A stretch of 28,497 nucleotides of DNA from Bacteroidales bacterium UBA1197. Lineage in GTDB: Bacteria; Bacteroidota; Bacteroidia; Bacteroidales; UBA932. Both the position numbers and the translations under genes were made by a program. This document shows, piece after piece, positions 1 through 8,989 of the stretch (position 1 is the first letter of the stretch; each line of letters opens with the position of its first letter). The stretch is from the NCBI GenBank assembly GCA_002309995.1, contig DBYB01000061.1, positions 591 to 29,087 on the forward strand, given 5' to 3'. Under the pieces are notes generated by a model that saw only the letters and a program-made list of their open reading frames with translations, made no database searches and was not told the origin of the DNA.

Positions 1-1610
1 TTGGTCTTGCAGATGTTGATGTTGAGATCCCTCTCACGGGTATGCTCGCCAACTACCTGTCCGCAGTATATCTCCTCGCCGGGCTCCACGAAGAAGCGTC
101 CGCGGTCGAGCAGCTTGTTGATGGAATAGGCTATTGCCTCCCCCGTCTCAAGCGACACGAGCGAGCCATTGTTGCGGCGCTCAATCTCACCCTTGTACGG
201 CTGATACTCCTTGAAGCGGTGGGCGATGACGGCTTCTCCCTGGCTGGCGGTCAGCAGGTTGGAGCGGAGCCCCATCAGGCCGCGCGTAGGGATTTCGAAT
301 TCCAGGAGGGTGCGGTCACCGCGAGGCTCCATACGCACGAGAGCCCCCTTGCGGCGGGTGGATATCTCGATTGCGGCTCCCACGAACTCCTCCGGCACCT
401 CGATGCTGAGGTCCTCGATGGGCTCGCAGCGCTGGCCGCCGATGGTCTTGTCAAGTACCTTGGGCTGGCCAACCTGGAGCTCGAAACCCTCGCGACGCAT
501 AGTCTCAATGAGCACGCTCAGGTGCAGAACGCCACGGCCATAGACCACGAACGAATCGGCAGTAAGGCCGGGCTTTACGCGAAGGGCGAGGTTCTTCTCC
601 AACTCCTTCTCCAGCCTCTCCTTGATGTGCCTGGAGGTAACGTACTTGCCGTCCTTGCCGAAGAAGGGAGAGTTGTTGATGGAGAAGAGCATACTCATCG
701 TAGGCTCGTCGATGGCGATGGGCGGAAGGGCCTCTGGATTCTCGAAGTCGGCGATGGTATCGCCGATCTCGAACCCGTCGATTCCGACCACGGCGCAAAT
801 GTCGCCGCAACCGACCGTCTCCACGTTGGTCTTGCCGAGCCCCTCGAACACCATCAGCTGCTTGATCTTCTGCTTCTGGATGACGTCGTAGCGCTTGCAG
901 AGGCTGATCTGCGCGCCGGTGTGGAGTTCGCCGCGGGTAACGCGGCCGACGGCGATACGCCCCACGTAAGGCGAGTACTCGAGTGACGAGATGAGCATCT
1001 GCGGCGTACCCTCCACCACCGGCGGAGCAGGAATAACCTCAAGGATGGTATCCAGCAGCGGGGTGATATTGTCAGTGGGCTTGCGCCAGTCGAGCGACAT
1101 CCAGCCCTGCTTGGCCGAACCGTACACCGTCGTGAAATCTAACTGATCCTCGGTGGCGTCCAGGTTGAACATCAGGTCGAAGACCTCCTCCTGTACCTCG
1201 TCCGGGCGGCAGTTGGGCTTGTCAACTTTATTGATGACCACGATGGGCTTCTTGCCCATAGATATGGCCTTCTGAAGCACGAAGCGGGTCTGGGGCATAC
1301 AGCCCTCGAAGGCATCGACGAGCAGCAGCACGCCGTCGGCCATATTGAGCACGCGCTCAACCTCGCCGCCAAAGTCGCTATGTCCGGGAGTGTCTATAAT
1401 GTTAATCTTTACGCCCTTGTAAATCACAGACACGTTCTTGGCGAGGATGGTAATGCCGCGCTCGCGCTCAAGGTCGTTGTTGTCGAGGATGAGCTGACCG
1501 AGATTCTCGGGCTGACGCACGAGGTTGGCCTGATAGATCATCCTGTCCACCAGCGTAGTCTTGCCGTGGTCAACGTGGGCGATGATAGCTATGTTTCTGA
1601 TTTCCTGCAT
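1..1610 (-). CDS. typA: Ribosome-associated translational GTPase TypA/BipA (C-terminus cut off by window edge)
   Basis: BipA/TypA is a ribosome-binding GTPase of the EF-G class, linked to 50S assembly and stress or cold adaptation. The reading frame begins MQEIRNIAIIAHVDHGKTTL and shows all G motifs: the P-loop HVDHGKTT (about residues 12-19), the RERGITI switch (49-55), DTPGHSDF (73-80), NKVDKP (127-132) and SAKQGW (165-170). Domain II and the BipA C-terminal region follow, including GRGVLHLSVL and RGLMGLRSNLLTASQGEA. About 536 codons are present; the family is usually near 600 residues, so roughly the last 60 lie outside the window. The start codon lies only 8 nt after the U-tract of the preceding gene's terminator, so there is little or no room for a separate 5' leader. 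The identification is secure. Confidence 0.97.
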   Translation of the reverse strand, partial: MQEIRNIAIIAHVDHGKTTLVDRMIYQANLVRQPENLGQLILDNNDLERERGITILAKNVSVIYKGVKINIIDTPGHSDFGGEVERVLNMADGVLLLVDAFEGCMPQTRFVLQKAISMGKKPIVVINKVDKPNCRPDEVQEEVFDLMFNLDATEDQLDFTTVYGSAKQGWMSLDWRKPTDNITPLLDTILEVIPAPPVVEGTPQMLISSLEYSPYVGRIAVGRVTRGELHTGAQISLCKRYDVIQKQKIKQLMVFEGLGKTNVETVGCGDICAVVGIDGFEIGDTIADFENPEALPPIAIDEPTMSMLFSINNSPFFGKDGKYVTSRHIKERLEKELEKNLALRVKPGLTADSFVVYGRGVLHLSVLIETMRREGFELQVGQPKVLDKTIGGQRCEPIEDLSIEVPEEFVGAAIEISTRRKGALVRMEPRGDRTLLEFEIPTRGLMGLRSNLLTASQGEAVIAHRFKEYQPYKGEIERRNNGSLVSLETGEAIAYSINKLLDRGRFFVEPGEEIYCGQVVGEHTRERDLNINICKT

Positions 1611-1618
1611 ATTTTCTC

Positions 1619-1650
1619 AAAAAAAGGTTGGTCCCTGAGACCAACCTTTT
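1619..1650 (-). terminator. Rho-independent terminator of the ompA-like gene
   Basis: There is a perfect 12-bp stem (1622-1633 with 1639-1650) around a 5-nt loop. On the minus strand it is followed by an unbroken run of seven T (1625-1619), part of which pairs in the stem. It lies 22 nt beyond the stop codon of the OmpA-family gene and ends 8 nt before the typA start codon, so it probably ends the ompA transcript while also bordering typA. Confidence 0.9.
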
Positions 1651-1672
1651 AATATTCTTGTCGAAGAAGGGA

Positions 1673-3025
1673 TTACTTCAGGATCATGACGGTGGTACGG
1701 TTCTTCTCAGGGATCCTGGAGACCTCTTCGGTGTCGCCGAACCAGAACACGTCGATACGGGAAGGATCGATACCGGCCTCTACCATCCAATCCTTTACAC
1801 CCTTGCAACGGTTCTCGGAGAGTACCCAGTTAGTGTCGGGCTCGCCGGTATATTTGTCTGCGAAGCCGCAGAGAACAATACGGGCGTCAGGATCAGCCTT
1901 GAGCTTCTTGATGGCCTTCTTGATCTTGTAGTGCTCAACGTTGCGGATATCGTACTTACCAATCACGTAGAAGACGTTGTTGATGGCGAGCTTGGCAGCC
2001 TGTTTTGCATCTGCAAGAGCCTGGAGGCGGGCCTGCTCCCAAGCGAGCTTCTCAGCGGCGGCCTTCTCGGCAGCAGCCTTCTGGTCAGCGGCAATCTTGT
2101 CGGCGAGGTTGGTACGTGCAGCAGCAACTGCGTCGTTCAGAGCCTTGGTGCCGGCGAGGATAGCGGGAACGTCCTTGGCAGCGATAGCCTTCTTGAGGGC
2201 CTGGATAGCGTCGTTGATAGCTGCATCGTCCTCAGGGATGAAGTCGTTATCAGCAAGAGCCTTCTGAGCGTTCGCGATAGCCTCGTTGGCAGCTGCGATA
2301 GCGTCTGCAAGCTCCTTGTCTGCGCGAGCCTGTGCAGCAGCGGCCTGTGCAGCAGCAGCAGCAGCGGCGGCGGCAGCAGCCTCAGCGGCCTTCTTCTTGC
2401 CGTCTGCAGCACCGAAGTTGAACTTGAGGCCTGCGAGGGCTACGTGCTGGTGGTCAAGATAGGAACCTGCCTTGGAGTTGAAGCAGTCGGGCATTGCATT
2501 GTAAGCATACTCGAGCTCGATTGCGAGAAGGTCGGAAAGACGGATGTCAATACCTGCACCAGCGTGAGCCATAGTGGAAAGCTTGACGGGCTCCCAATAA
2601 AGGTTAATGTCAGTATGGGAGACGTCTGCACCATTCTTCAGGAGGCCGAGTGCGCCAACGCCGATGAAAGCGTAGGGATTGAGCACGCGCTGCTTGTAAC
2701 CGAAGAGATTGCAGATATCGAAGGTTGCATCGACAGCAGCCTGGGCGTAATTGAATCCATAGACGGTATCATCTACGAAACCACCCTTGCCCTGCCATCC
2801 GGCGATGTTGGCACGAACGCCAAAAACGGGGCTGACCTGATAACCCAGATCGAGAGCGGCTGCGGGAGAGATGAGCTTGGTATCGAAAAGACCGGCAGTC
2901 TCACCTACAGTATAAGAGGCACCGCCTTTGATACCGGCATAGAAACCGGGATAGAAGACGTCCTGCGCAAATGCGCTCGCTGCAAGAACGAGCATCGAAG
3001 AAATTACAAGAACTAATTTTTTCAT
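1673..3025 (-). CDS. OmpA-family outer-membrane protein with alanine-rich helical linker
   Basis: The protein is 450 residues long and begins with a clear signal peptide (MKKLVLVISS..., cleavage near residue 21). Residues 22-205 look like an outer-membrane beta-barrel, with alternating aromatic and small residues and a YAFIGVGALG strand. Residues 209-236 are almost pure alanine and lead into a long Ala/Lys/Glu helical region (236-348). Residues 349-450 are an OmpA_C peptidoglycan-binding domain: VLCGFAD with Asp390 and LSENR with Arg406 match the pair that binds diaminopimelate in this family. The likely role is to tether the outer membrane to the cell wall. The helical region is larger than usual, and residues 255-312 resemble the C-terminal helical lid of Hsp70/DnaK. 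The gene has its own consensus promoter and terminator, so it can be a single transcript. The family call is firm; the role of the insert is unknown. Confidence 0.93.
   Translation of the reverse strand: MKKLVLVISSMLVLAASAFAQDVFYPGFYAGIKGGASYTVGETAGLFDTKLISPAAALDLGYQVSPVFGVRANIAGWQGKGGFVDDTVYGFNYAQAAVDATFDICNLFGYKQRVLNPYAFIGVGALGLLKNGADVSHTDINLYWEPVKLSTMAHAGAGIDIRLSDLLAIELEYAYNAMPDCFNSKAGSYLDHQHVALAGLKFNFGAADGKKKAAEAAAAAAAAAAAQAAAAQARADKELADAIAAANEAIANAQKALADNDFIPEDDAAINDAIQALKKAIAAKDVPAILAGTKALNDAVAAARTNLADKIAADQKAAAEKAAAEKLAWEQARLQALADAKQAAKLAINNVFYVIGKYDIRNVEHYKIKKAIKKLKADPDARIVLCGFADKYTGEPDTNWVLSENRCKGVKDWMVEAGIDPSRIDVFWFGDTEEVSRIPEKNRTTVMILK
2336..2391 (-). repeat. GCN codon-run (poly-alanine) microsatellite inside the ompA-like gene
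   Basis: A run of GCA/GCG/GCC codons (GCN on the coding strand) encodes the almost pure alanine stretch at about residues 212-230, interrupted only by single Glu and Gln codons. Such triplet runs can gain or lose codons in frame, which would change the spacer between barrel and peptidoglycan-binding domain without breaking the gene. Confidence 0.75.
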
Positions 3026-3065
3026 AATTATGTACTAATATTTATTTCCGTTGCGGATTAGCAGG

Positions 3066-3097
3066 CAAAAATATTAATTTTTAGCGTAAAAAGCAAA
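3066..3097 (-). promoter_or_regulatory. Bacteroidetes-type -33/-7 promoter of the ompA-like gene
   Basis: On the minus strand, TTTG (3097-3094) is followed by exactly 20 nt and then TATTTTTG (3073-3066). This matches the Bacteroidetes consensus TTTG-N19-21-TAnnTTTG perfectly. The inferred transcription start is near 3060, leaving a leader of about 35 nt before the ATG at 3025. The element sits just past the stop codon of the BIG2-repeat gene, and no terminator is visible between them, so some read-through from upstream is possible. Confidence 0.85.
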
Positions 3098-3112
3098 TCC
3101 TTAGCCGTCAGC

Positions 3113-6100
3113 CTAGAAATTCCAGTCGTCAAACTCCACGCCCTCGTTGCCTCCGGAAGAAGCGGCAGGCATTACCTGCACCGGAATATCCACATAGACA
3201 TTGACGTTGGAGTCATTGGACTTAATACGGAGGGTAGTCGAGCCTTCGGCAAGGGCGGTTATCGTCCCGTTGTTCAGGCTTACTGCGGAACCGCTGACAG
3301 TCCACTGAAGTCCTGTTGCAGAAGGATCTGCATTGCTGTCCTGACCAATCGCCTGGGCATTGAGCGCAATCTGCTCACCAACCCGGAGAATTAAAGCTTC
3401 CGAAGCGCCCAATACGTGGCCATTAGGGAGTGTAACCTTAATGCTGGCAACCTTATTCCAGGTAACCGTCACAGCACAAGTCTTGGACTTGCCAACGTCG
3501 TTCGTAGTGACGGTAACGGCAGACGAGCCAGTCTTTACACCATATACATTACCCTCCTGGTCAACCGTAACGGCCGAAGCCTTGGGCGCGACGAAAGTAA
3601 CCGACTGGTCTTCGGCGTTGGACGGAGATATCGTGTATGTAATCTTCTTAGTCTGACCTACATACAAACTCATGCTGGTAGGATCGATGGTCAGCTTGGT
3701 GACATGTATGATCTGAGCCTTAACGGTAACTGTGCACTCGTCGAGTACGGCATTATTTTCACCGTCCTTGGCTCGAGCGGTAATCACGGCAACAGCTTGA
3801 CCTGAAACGCTCTTGGCCGTAACGACTCCGGACTGGGACACCGTGGCTACATTTTCATTGCTGCTACTCCATTCAACTGTCGGATCATCAGCGTTTGCGG
3901 GAAGCACGGTTGCAGTCAGGGTATGGGTCGTGCCTGATTCCATTGTGAAACTATGCTCAGAAAGAGTAACGGAAGAAACCTTCACGGGAGGATTCTTAAC
4001 AGTGATGGTGCAAGTTGCAGTCTTGCTGCCATCAACCGTTGTGGCAGTAATCACAGCCTCTCCGACTCCAACGCCACTCACAACGCCGTCAGCATTCACG
4101 GAAGCGACTGAACTCTTGCTACTGGACCAGGTGACATTCTTATTGTCGGCATTGGCCGGCAGCACGGTAGCCGTGAGTTGCAGAGTCTCTCCCTTGAAAA
4201 TCTCACCGGACGTCGGAGACACGCTGACCGACTCTACGTGAATATCTTTCTTCTCGACATTAACCGTACATGTCGCCATGACCCCGGACTTGGACTTACT
4301 TGTGGCAACAATAGTTGCGTTGCCAGCGGAAACAGCCTTCACTTTCACCTGCTTCGGGTCGCCGGTAACCTGCAATACCCTAACAACGGATGAGTTGGAC
4401 GGTATAGTAGACCAAGTAACAGACTCGTCATCCACATTGTCGGGGCTGACGGTATAGGTAAGTATCTCTTCGTCGCCGGAAAACATGTTCAACTCTGATT
4501 GGCTCAGGTTGATTGTCTTAACCGTGTTCTTAACGTGAACCGTACAGCTGGCAGATATATCCATCCAGTCATCCTCGCTGGTAACGGTAATGACGGCATC
4601 GCCTGCCTGGCGGGCTGTAATCTTACCGTTATTATCAACACTTACCGTATTAGGATCGCTTGATTTCCATGTATATCCTTTCAACTTTGCAGTAGAAGGC
4701 TGAACACTTGCTTCAAACTGTTCAGTTTCACCAACCAATAGCGTTATTTCACTGGTAGTGGGCTTGGTAATGTCAATGGTCTTGACATGCTGCAATACGG
4801 TAACAGTACAGCTACCGGATACGCCCAAGGCCCGTTCGACATCGTCCTTCGGCTTGAATGTAATGGTAACGACACCGGGTGACTTAGGGGTTACCAAACC
4901 ATTGGCAAATTCTGCAATGCCAGTCTTTGAGTACTCAAACGTATAATCGGGATAACTTGCATCTTCAGGGTCGACTGTTACCTTCAACGGTACGGGATCA
5001 GCAAGCTCAAACACTTCGATTGCGGCAGGTGCAGGAGTAATACTCTTCACCGCCTTGCGAATCTCAAGAGAATACTCGTTGGAGACAACCGACTTGTCTT
5101 TAGTCCTGGCGATTATTTTTGCTTCAGCAGCCTTACCCTTGCCGGTAACTACACCAGAACTGGAAACCGTAGCGGCATCAGTATTCATAGACACCCACTC
5201 AATCTCTGCTTCCACACCAGCAGGCTCAAGCTCGTAGCTGAGCTGCACAGTCTTTCCTATATAGACATAATCCTGGCTTCCCTTAACCGTAATCTTGTCA
5301 ACCTTGTTGCGTACTTTAACGTTGCAATTTGCGTGGTAACCACCGTCCTTGGAGGTAACGCAAATCGTAGCGGAGCCGGCACTTACTGCTGTGACAAGAC
5401 CGTCGGCAGTCACGCTCGCAATGTTCGCATCGCTTGTCGACCAGCTGTATTCACCATTGGTAGCATCCGCCGGTTTTATGGTTGCGGACAACTGCTGCTT
5501 GTCTCCGACAGTCATATTCAGAGATGCCGGACTGACAGTTATGCCTGTAACGTTCGTAACTACCTGTTCAACGTTCACGATACAAACGTCACTGAAACTG
5601 TTGTCTTCGTTTGATGTCGCAGTAACCTTCGTGGTGCCGGGTACCAGCGCCGTAACGGTGCCCTTATCATTTACAACAGCAATTGTCGGATTTTCAGACT
5701 CCCACTTGACAGTGAGATCGGAGACCCTTGAGGGATAGACGGTAGCCTCCAACTTCTGTGAGGAGCCCTCTTTAAGGGTAATTTCGTGTTCATTGAGCTT
5801 TACTCCGGCAACCTTGCACTTCACGGTTACCTCGCAGGTGGCCTCGAAATCGCCGGCAAGGGCTTTCACAGATATGGTTGCCTTACCAGCCTTGACCGCG
5901 TGAACCACGCCGTAACTGACTACAGCTACCGACTCGTCGGAAGAAGACCATTCAACAGACTTATCCTCTGCATCCTCAGGAGTGAAGGCTAACGTAAGAG
6001 GCTGCTGCTCATATTCATAGAGGACAATAGAGGTAGGGCTTAAAGTAATCCCGCCGAGCGGGTTCTTAACCACGACCTTAAGTGAAGAGCTAAGCTCGGA

Positions 6101-6898
6101 GCCATCAACGGTGGATACGGAAATCACAGCCTCGCCATAAGAAAGAGCCGTCACCAGACCGTTTTCATCCACAGATGCTACCGCCTCATTGTTGCTGGAC
6201 CAGCGAAGGGCCGGGTTGGTAGCCTCAAGAGGCCAGACAGAAGCCTTGAGTTGAACGGTTTCATTCAGCTTACGGGTAATCTCGGTATCTTCATTCTCAA
6301 GCGTGAGTTTAGTAACCATAGTCTTGGGCACTGAGACCTCGCACTTGGCCATAATACCACCGTCCGCAGTCGTTACTACGATAGTGGTTTTGCCATAATC
6401 CTTGGCTGTCACGTTGCCGGCATCATCTACCGTAGCGACAGACTCATCGGAACTCATCCAGTGAAGGGTCTTGTCGGTCGCGTTGGCAGGCTCAATGGTT
6501 GCAACTATTCTGGCGGACTGACCTATGCTAAGCACAAGGGAGGTCCTGTCGAGGGTCATTGACTCCACAGGGAACACAACTTCCGGAACCGTTACCTTAC
6601 ACGTTGCCGTAAGGCCGGAGCCGTCGGATGTAGCCGTAATCACGGCCTCACCGGTGCCGACAGCAGTAAGGGCTCCGGTGTCGCTCACCTTGACAACGGA
6701 CGCATTGGAACTGGTCCAGAGCACAATGAGATTATCGGCATTGGACGGAGATATGGTAGCCCTGAGCTGATCCGTGCCATTCAACGGGATGACGAGAGAA
6801 CTTGCATCCAGGGTAATGCCCGTAACCCTGACTTCTTCCTTGAAGCAGGAGCAAAGGGACACAGCGACTAAAAGTATGGCGAGTATTCTGGTTTTCAT
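3113..6898 (-). CDS. Lipoprotein with about 14 tandem bacterial Ig-like (BIG2) domains
   Basis: I place the start at ATG 6898, ten codons inside the longest frame, because it opens a lipoprotein signal: MKTRILAILLVAVSLCSC, with the lipobox LCSC and lipidated Cys18. The rest of the 1261-residue protein is a chain of about 14 Ig-like units of 80-95 residues. Each has the BIG2 signature: a V-x-x-[IV]-x-L opening, L-x-A-x-x-x-P-x-x-A, W-x-S-S-[ND]-x-x-V-A-x-V, G-x-V-T/S-A and a closing A-x-C-x-V-x-V strand. Units 7, 8, 10 and 14 are the most diverged. The short tail ends EFDDWNF. Such arrays form long rods holding something away from the outer membrane, or act as adhesins; no catalytic domain is present. 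It starts 11 nt after the FISUMP lipoprotein stop, so the two are probably co-transcribed and may act together. The ligand is unknown. Confidence 0.92.
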   Translation of the reverse strand: MKTRILAILLVAVSLCSCFKEEVRVTGITLDASSLVIPLNGTDQLRATISPSNADNLIVLWTSSNASVVKVSDTGALTAVGTGEAVITATSDGSGLTATCKVTVPEVVFPVESMTLDRTSLVLSIGQSARIVATIEPANATDKTLHWMSSDESVATVDDAGNVTAKDYGKTTIVVTTADGGIMAKCEVSVPKTMVTKLTLENEDTEITRKLNETVQLKASVWPLEATNPALRWSSNNEAVASVDENGLVTALSYGEAVISVSTVDGSELSSSLKVVVKNPLGGITLSPTSIVLYEYEQQPLTLAFTPEDAEDKSVEWSSSDESVAVVSYGVVHAVKAGKATISVKALAGDFEATCEVTVKCKVAGVKLNEHEITLKEGSSQKLEATVYPSRVSDLTVKWESENPTIAVVNDKGTVTALVPGTTKVTATSNEDNSFSDVCIVNVEQVVTNVTGITVSPASLNMTVGDKQQLSATIKPADATNGEYSWSTSDANIASVTADGLVTAVSAGSATICVTSKDGGYHANCNVKVRNKVDKITVKGSQDYVYIGKTVQLSYELEPAGVEAEIEWVSMNTDAATVSSSGVVTGKGKAAEAKIIARTKDKSVVSNEYSLEIRKAVKSITPAPAAIEVFELADPVPLKVTVDPEDASYPDYTFEYSKTGIAEFANGLVTPKSPGVVTITFKPKDDVERALGVSGSCTVTVLQHVKTIDITKPTTSEITLLVGETEQFEASVQPSTAKLKGYTWKSSDPNTVSVDNNGKITARQAGDAVITVTSEDDWMDISASCTVHVKNTVKTINLSQSELNMFSGDEEILTYTVSPDNVDDESVTWSTIPSNSSVVRVLQVTGDPKQVKVKAVSAGNATIVATSKSKSGVMATCTVNVEKKDIHVESVSVSPTSGEIFKGETLQLTATVLPANADNKNVTWSSSKSSVASVNADGVVSGVGVGEAVITATTVDGSKTATCTITVKNPPVKVSSVTLSEHSFTMESGTTHTLTATVLPANADDPTVEWSSSNENVATVSQSGVVTAKSVSGQAVAVITARAKDGENNAVLDECTVTVKAQIIHVTKLTIDPTSMSLYVGQTKKITYTISPSNAEDQSVTFVAPKASAVTVDQEGNVYGVKTGSSAVTVTTNDVGKSKTCAVTVTWNKVASIKVTLPNGHVLGASEALILRVGEQIALNAQAIGQDSNADPSATGLQWTVSGSAVSLNNGTITALAEGSTTLRIKSNDSNVNVYVDIPVQVMPAASSGGNEGVEFDDWNF

Positions 6899-6909
6899 AG
6901 GTATTGTCT

Positions 6910-8847
6910 TTATTTGTCTTCGATGCAACGGACGTAGTTACCTTCTCCCCTCTTATGGCCACCACGGTAAGGGGTATATGTAAGTTTGCCGGTGGAATTA
7001 TTCTTGTACATTTCCATGGCATATACATTGTCGCCATAACGGTTACATGACCAGTAGCAGCAATACTCCCCAAGCATGTAGAGCACTCCGTCACAGCCGA
7101 GATAGCCTGCATTAGGATACCATGAACGGGACGACCCGTCAGAAAGAGTAAAAAACATACCGTAATATTGTCCGGCAACTCTCTGCCAATACGACTCATC
7201 TACACTCCAGGCCTCATTATCGAGATCATGTACTGTTGAAGAACCAACAAACTTGCATGTCGTTGGCACCTTCCATCCCGCAGGACAAGGGTCGTATATA
7301 GTCTTCTCTTCAGCCCACAAAGTAGCATCAGGCACATAGAGCCAGTTCTTTGTATTTGTAATGAAAGCATCAGGGTGCTTGACTGCATATTCGACTGTAA
7401 CCTCTGAGTTCGAAGGAAGGAGCTTTAAGGCGCCGGCCGTAGTAGCAATAAGAGAACCGCCGGGACTGGTTTCGGAATAGGACTGCGCCGCCCCAGGGAA
7501 CGGGTCCTTGCGGCCCCATTGATAAATCAGGCCGTTGCAAAGAGCATAACCATTAGGATTAGACTCGAGCGCGCCAAGGTTCCTGTCCAGCATGGCACGA
7601 GATTTACCAATAATTGTCTGAGCGTTAGCTATAGGACTGTCGGCACAAACCCAGATATGCCAACTCCAAAGTATATCGTTATCCTTATACGCCGCGATGA
7701 TAGCATTGCCGTCTTTCAGTTTAGCAGGCGTATCAAAATAAATATACTGACCGTTGAAAACAACGTTATCGACTACGGAACCAACTGCCGGCGCTGTAGT
7801 GGTATTTACAGTCTCCCAAAGCACAGCTACGGACGTAACGCCCGAAAGAGTCTGAGATTCATCGTTGCCTTTAACCATACGGAACTTATAGCAACCTGGC
7901 TTGGAAACCACATAACAGTTAGCCGTACCCAACTCGTCGAGCGCCACACCAGTGCGAATCTTTCCAAGCTTCCCGTGAGTATCTGCTACGTTAACAACTG
8001 CAAAACGACCACGGGAGAACTTGACGGATGCAGTGCATTTCTCGGCGGCAGGGAGCTGCTGGGCATCTGTACAGAAGTACATGCTGAATCCGGACGTGAA
8101 TTCCTGAGGAAGGAAGCAGATATAATACTCAACGCCGGGCTTGAAAGCACCGTTATTCGGAGGCAGGAGCTCGACGGAGTCAGATGCTCCGTCCGCTGCT
8201 GAAGCAAGCGGCTCAGAAGTGCCGACGGCGCTGATGGTAACAGGTCCGGAAATAAGCTCTCCGTTATTTCCCTTAAATACTATCCGTTTATACTGGCCAG
8301 CATTCGCGGTAAGCGTAAAACAGATACCGGAGCAGACATTGTAAAAGTCCATATCAAGTTCGGTCTCGGAGGAGAAAGCAGACGCGGCACCTACAGCGAG
8401 CATAGCAGAAGGATCGAAAGAGGCCTCCTTTGCAGTTTGCACAGAAGGAATGACAGAAGAGATAACGCCATTACTTAACGAAGCATCTGCATTGTAAGGA
8501 TAGAGTCCAACGAAAGAAGTGCCGGAAATCTGAACTTCAGGATCAGGATAGAAAACAGCCTTCTTGCCACCGGACTGTTTCGTAATAAGACGAACATTCT
8601 TAGGTCCGTCTGTAGGATTGTTAAAGAATAGGCTAAGTGAATCTCTATAACTCCAGAGTACTTCAGCATAACTGTGCGTTGAAGTCATACGTCCAAACTC
8701 GGTCTTGGTGCTGTTACCTCCGACAAAACTGGCGTTAAGCACAATTCCGGGGTTGGGCTCGTCAGGGTAGATTTGAATTTCCGTATCGCACGAGATGGCT
8801 ACGGAAAGCAGCAAAAAGGATGAAATTAAAGAAAATAAACGTCTCAT
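6910..8847 (-). CDS. Fimbrillin-like / FISUMP-domain surface lipoprotein
   Basis: The start at 8847 gives 645 residues beginning MRRLFSLISSFLLLSVAISC, a lipoprotein signal with lipidated Cys20. Longer in-frame starts exist, but the first (8928) lies in the upstream terminator and the next (8868) would sit on the predicted transcription start. The N-terminal half resembles the fimbrillin/Mfa-like fold of Bacteroidales surface proteins (STKTEFG, then a segment ending VLWSYRDSLSLFF). A middle module follows (GTANCYVVSKPGCYKF). The C-terminal part is a FISUMP domain with its hallmarks GLIYQWGRKDPFPG (about 439-452), IYDPCPAGWKVPT (about 517-529) and a closing YVRCIEDK. It precedes the BIG2-repeat lipoprotein by 11 nt and shares its promoter, suggesting a two-component surface structure. 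The family call is good; the substrate or partner is not known. Confidence 0.88.
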   Translation of the reverse strand: MRRLFSLISSFLLLSVAISCDTEIQIYPDEPNPGIVLNASFVGGNSTKTEFGRMTSTHSYAEVLWSYRDSLSLFFNNPTDGPKNVRLITKQSGGKKAVFYPDPEVQISGTSFVGLYPYNADASLSNGVISSVIPSVQTAKEASFDPSAMLAVGAASAFSSETELDMDFYNVCSGICFTLTANAGQYKRIVFKGNNGELISGPVTISAVGTSEPLASAADGASDSVELLPPNNGAFKPGVEYYICFLPQEFTSGFSMYFCTDAQQLPAAEKCTASVKFSRGRFAVVNVADTHGKLGKIRTGVALDELGTANCYVVSKPGCYKFRMVKGNDESQTLSGVTSVAVLWETVNTTTAPAVGSVVDNVVFNGQYIYFDTPAKLKDGNAIIAAYKDNDILWSWHIWVCADSPIANAQTIIGKSRAMLDRNLGALESNPNGYALCNGLIYQWGRKDPFPGAAQSYSETSPGGSLIATTAGALKLLPSNSEVTVEYAVKHPDAFITNTKNWLYVPDATLWAEEKTIYDPCPAGWKVPTTCKFVGSSTVHDLDNEAWSVDESYWQRVAGQYYGMFFTLSDGSSRSWYPNAGYLGCDGVLYMLGEYCCYWSCNRYGDNVYAMEMYKNNSTGKLTYTPYRGGHKRGEGNYVRCIEDK

Positions 8848-8869
8848 AAGCACAATGAAGTTTTCCATA

Positions 8870-8877
8870 CAAATATA
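8870..8877 (-). promoter_or_regulatory. -7 element (TATATTTG) upstream of the FISUMP/BIG2 unit
   Basis: TATATTTG matches the Bacteroidetes -7 consensus TAnnTTTG exactly. No good TTTG lies at the expected -33 distance; only a T-run (the U-tract of the preceding terminator) is there. The inferred transcription start is near 8864, giving a leader of about 16 nt to the ATG at 8847. This supports that start over the upstream ATG at 8868. Confidence 0.6.
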
Positions 8878-8890
8878 ACAATTATAACGC

Positions 8891-8926
8891 AAAAAAAAAG
8901 GAGAGAGAGTTTTGCGCTCTCTCTCC
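8891..8926 (-). terminator. Rho-independent terminator of the collagen-like lipoprotein gene
   Basis: A perfect 10-bp stem of GA/CT repeats (8900-8909 with 8917-8926) with a 7-nt loop is followed on the minus strand by nine T (8899-8891). It lies about 65 nt past the stop codon at 8990. A small 5-bp hairpin with a TTTC loop (8961-8974) sits between stop and terminator. It separates the collagen-like gene from the FISUMP/BIG2 unit. Confidence 0.9.
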
Positions 8927-8989
8927 AATTTATTTGAGTCTAGTTAACTCTAATGTGATCTGTACTTTCGTACAATTCAGAGATTAGGA

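Noticed and set aside
6899..6928. Upstream start for the BIG2-repeat lipoprotein
   Set aside because: It overlaps the end of the preceding gene and places ten charged residues before the lipoprotein signal, which would spoil export.
8848..8928. Upstream starts for the FISUMP lipoprotein
   Set aside because: The first lies within the upstream terminator hairpin and the second on the predicted transcription start; both hide the lipoprotein signal.
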